Positions 30,739 through 31,391 of a DNA stretch of 31,391 nt are shown one piece after another. The notes under the pieces are model-generated. The model made no database searches and was not told the origin of the DNA. It was given only the letters and a program-made list of their open reading frames with translations. A program made the position numbers and the translations under genes. The stretch is from CAYXDO01 sp964463485 (GTDB lineage: Bacteria; Myxococcota; Kuafuiibacteriia; Kuafuiibacteriales; Kuafuiibacteriaceae). Within the stretch, counting starts at the first letter, position 1. Each line of letters begins with the position of its first letter. The DNA is taken from positions 1 through 31,391 of the forward strand of contig CAYXDO010000139.1 of assembly GCA_964463485.1 (NCBI GenBank). Reading direction: 5' to 3'.

Positions 30739-31391
30739 GGCGGCCCTTCTACTCCTTGCGCGCGCCGATTGCACGGCCGACGAGCGACCTGAGCGGACCG
30801 TTCTCGCACGCGGTCGCTGGCATCGAGCGAAAAAGGGCCATCGCTGGGCCGAAAAGGAGACACGTCGATCGGGCCGGAGGACGCGGACCAGACCTGCGAG
30901 CGAACGCAGGGACCGAACCCGGGCGGGCGTCGCCCCAACTCTCTGCTCAATCGCGACTGCGAACACCCGCGACCCATGCACGAAGACGTTCGGACGGACG
31001 TTCGAACGGGCCGGCGACGCGGGATCAAAACCCGTCGATCGCGCTCGAACGAATGAAACGAATTTCATAGGTACGTCGGCATCCCATTCTCGCCCAGTCA
31101 ATCGGTACGTTTGTACGACCTCCAACGATTGCACGACGTGGGTCGATCGTGCAGCGGCATGCGACCCGCTCGAGAGAACACACAGGCTGATCGCGATCGG
31201 GTCTTCCTTCGTGCTTCGTCGAACGGAACGAATTTCGGAGCTCGATGACCGCACCAGACTGGGGCCCAAGGAATCGGAACGATTCCCGGAGCCCAAACGA
31301 TTGCGCTCCTGCGATCGTTCGTGCATGCACACCTCATGCGACCCATCCGACAGAACACCCCCGAAAATTTCTGGTTCGTGACGTCCAGGAC
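30739..31391. other. Non-coding or undecided region at the window end
   Basis: This 653-bp stretch has lower third-position GC bias than its neighbours and several overlapping open frames on both strands, none convincing. It must contain the promoter of the 106-aa/976-aa operon near its left end; I could not define -35/-10 boxes. The right half holds a degenerate duplicated unit. The last bases (TGGTTCGTGACGTCCAGGAC) vaguely recall the GTTCGTGACC ends of the palindrome at 10.58 kb. Confidence 0.45.
31041..31356. repeat. Degenerate ~172-bp direct repeat, two copies
   Basis: Copy 1 is about 31041-31184 and copy 2 about 31213-31356. Shared blocks in the same order are ACGAATTTC (31058 and 31228), AATCGG-ACG, AACGATTGC (31124 and 31296), GATCGT and CATGCGACCC (31158 and 31335), and AGAACAC. 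Offsets are 170-177 bp, showing small indels. Divergence is substantial, so it is an old duplication or a member of a dispersed repeat family. Confidence 0.65.

Noticed and set aside
30737..31381. 214-aa plus-strand frame spanning the end duplication
   Set aside because: Third-position GC is mixed, Arg/Thr-rich with no domain, and its start overlaps the divergent gene start; kept only as an open question.

Overview
The window is high-GC bacterial DNA with the marks of a Myxococcota (class Polyangia-like) genome. Genes have strong GC3 bias and there are many Ala/Arg/Glu-rich shadow frames. It holds lipoproteins with classic lipoboxes, a Cys-rich lipoprotein, and a large envelope operon of the myxobacterial Glt/Nfs type: FHA plus AgmX/PglI C-terminal domain protein, three TPR proteins and an outer-membrane beta-barrel. 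This assignment rests on reading the sequence, not on a database search.

Left part (1-5.7 kb): a perfect 30-bp inverted repeat of GC-rich hexamers and a short hypothetical gene; a Uma2-family protein with a tandemly repeated coiled-coil tail; a tightly coupled two-gene unit (113-aa unknown plus 498-aa ImmA/IrrE-like protein with a decayed zinc motif, TTG start); ribonuclease Z; and a PIG-L/LmbE deacetylase lipoprotein divergent from it.

Middle (5.8-18.5 kb): a fatty acid desaturase converging on a heme A synthase (ctaA), then a minus-strand operon running from 18.5 kb down to 7.96 kb. In transcription order it encodes an outer-membrane barrel, GltC-like, GltD-like, GltE-like, GltF/CglF-like and GltG-like proteins. 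Together they would form a trans-envelope complex: FHA domain in the cytoplasm, one inner-membrane helix, periplasmic TPR proteins, an outer-membrane lipoprotein and a barrel. In Myxococcus such complexes are driven by the AglRQS motor for gliding (Glt) or spore-coat assembly (Nfs). No motor gene is in the window. The operon is interrupted between gltE and gltF by about 490 bp of non-coding repeats, including a ~175-bp palindromic element.

Right part (18.6-30.7 kb): a Cys-rich lipoprotein; a repeat-rich gap; a VWA-domain protein coupled to a membrane/coiled-coil protein; a stand-alone CoxS-type [2Fe-2S] protein; a small secreted protein; an acyltransferase-SDR pair divergent from a nucleotidyltransferase-radical SAM pair; and a 976-aa alanine-rich protein with an ADP-ribosyltransferase-like central block, coupled to a 106-aa partner. 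The last 650 bp are non-coding or undecided and contain a degenerate ~172-bp tandem duplication.

No rRNA, tRNA, CRISPR array, transposase or phage gene was seen. The candidates most worth follow-up are the 27.5-30.7 kb effector-like pair, the pseudo-IrrE two-gene unit, and the single contiguous Glt/Nfs operon with its inserted palindrome.
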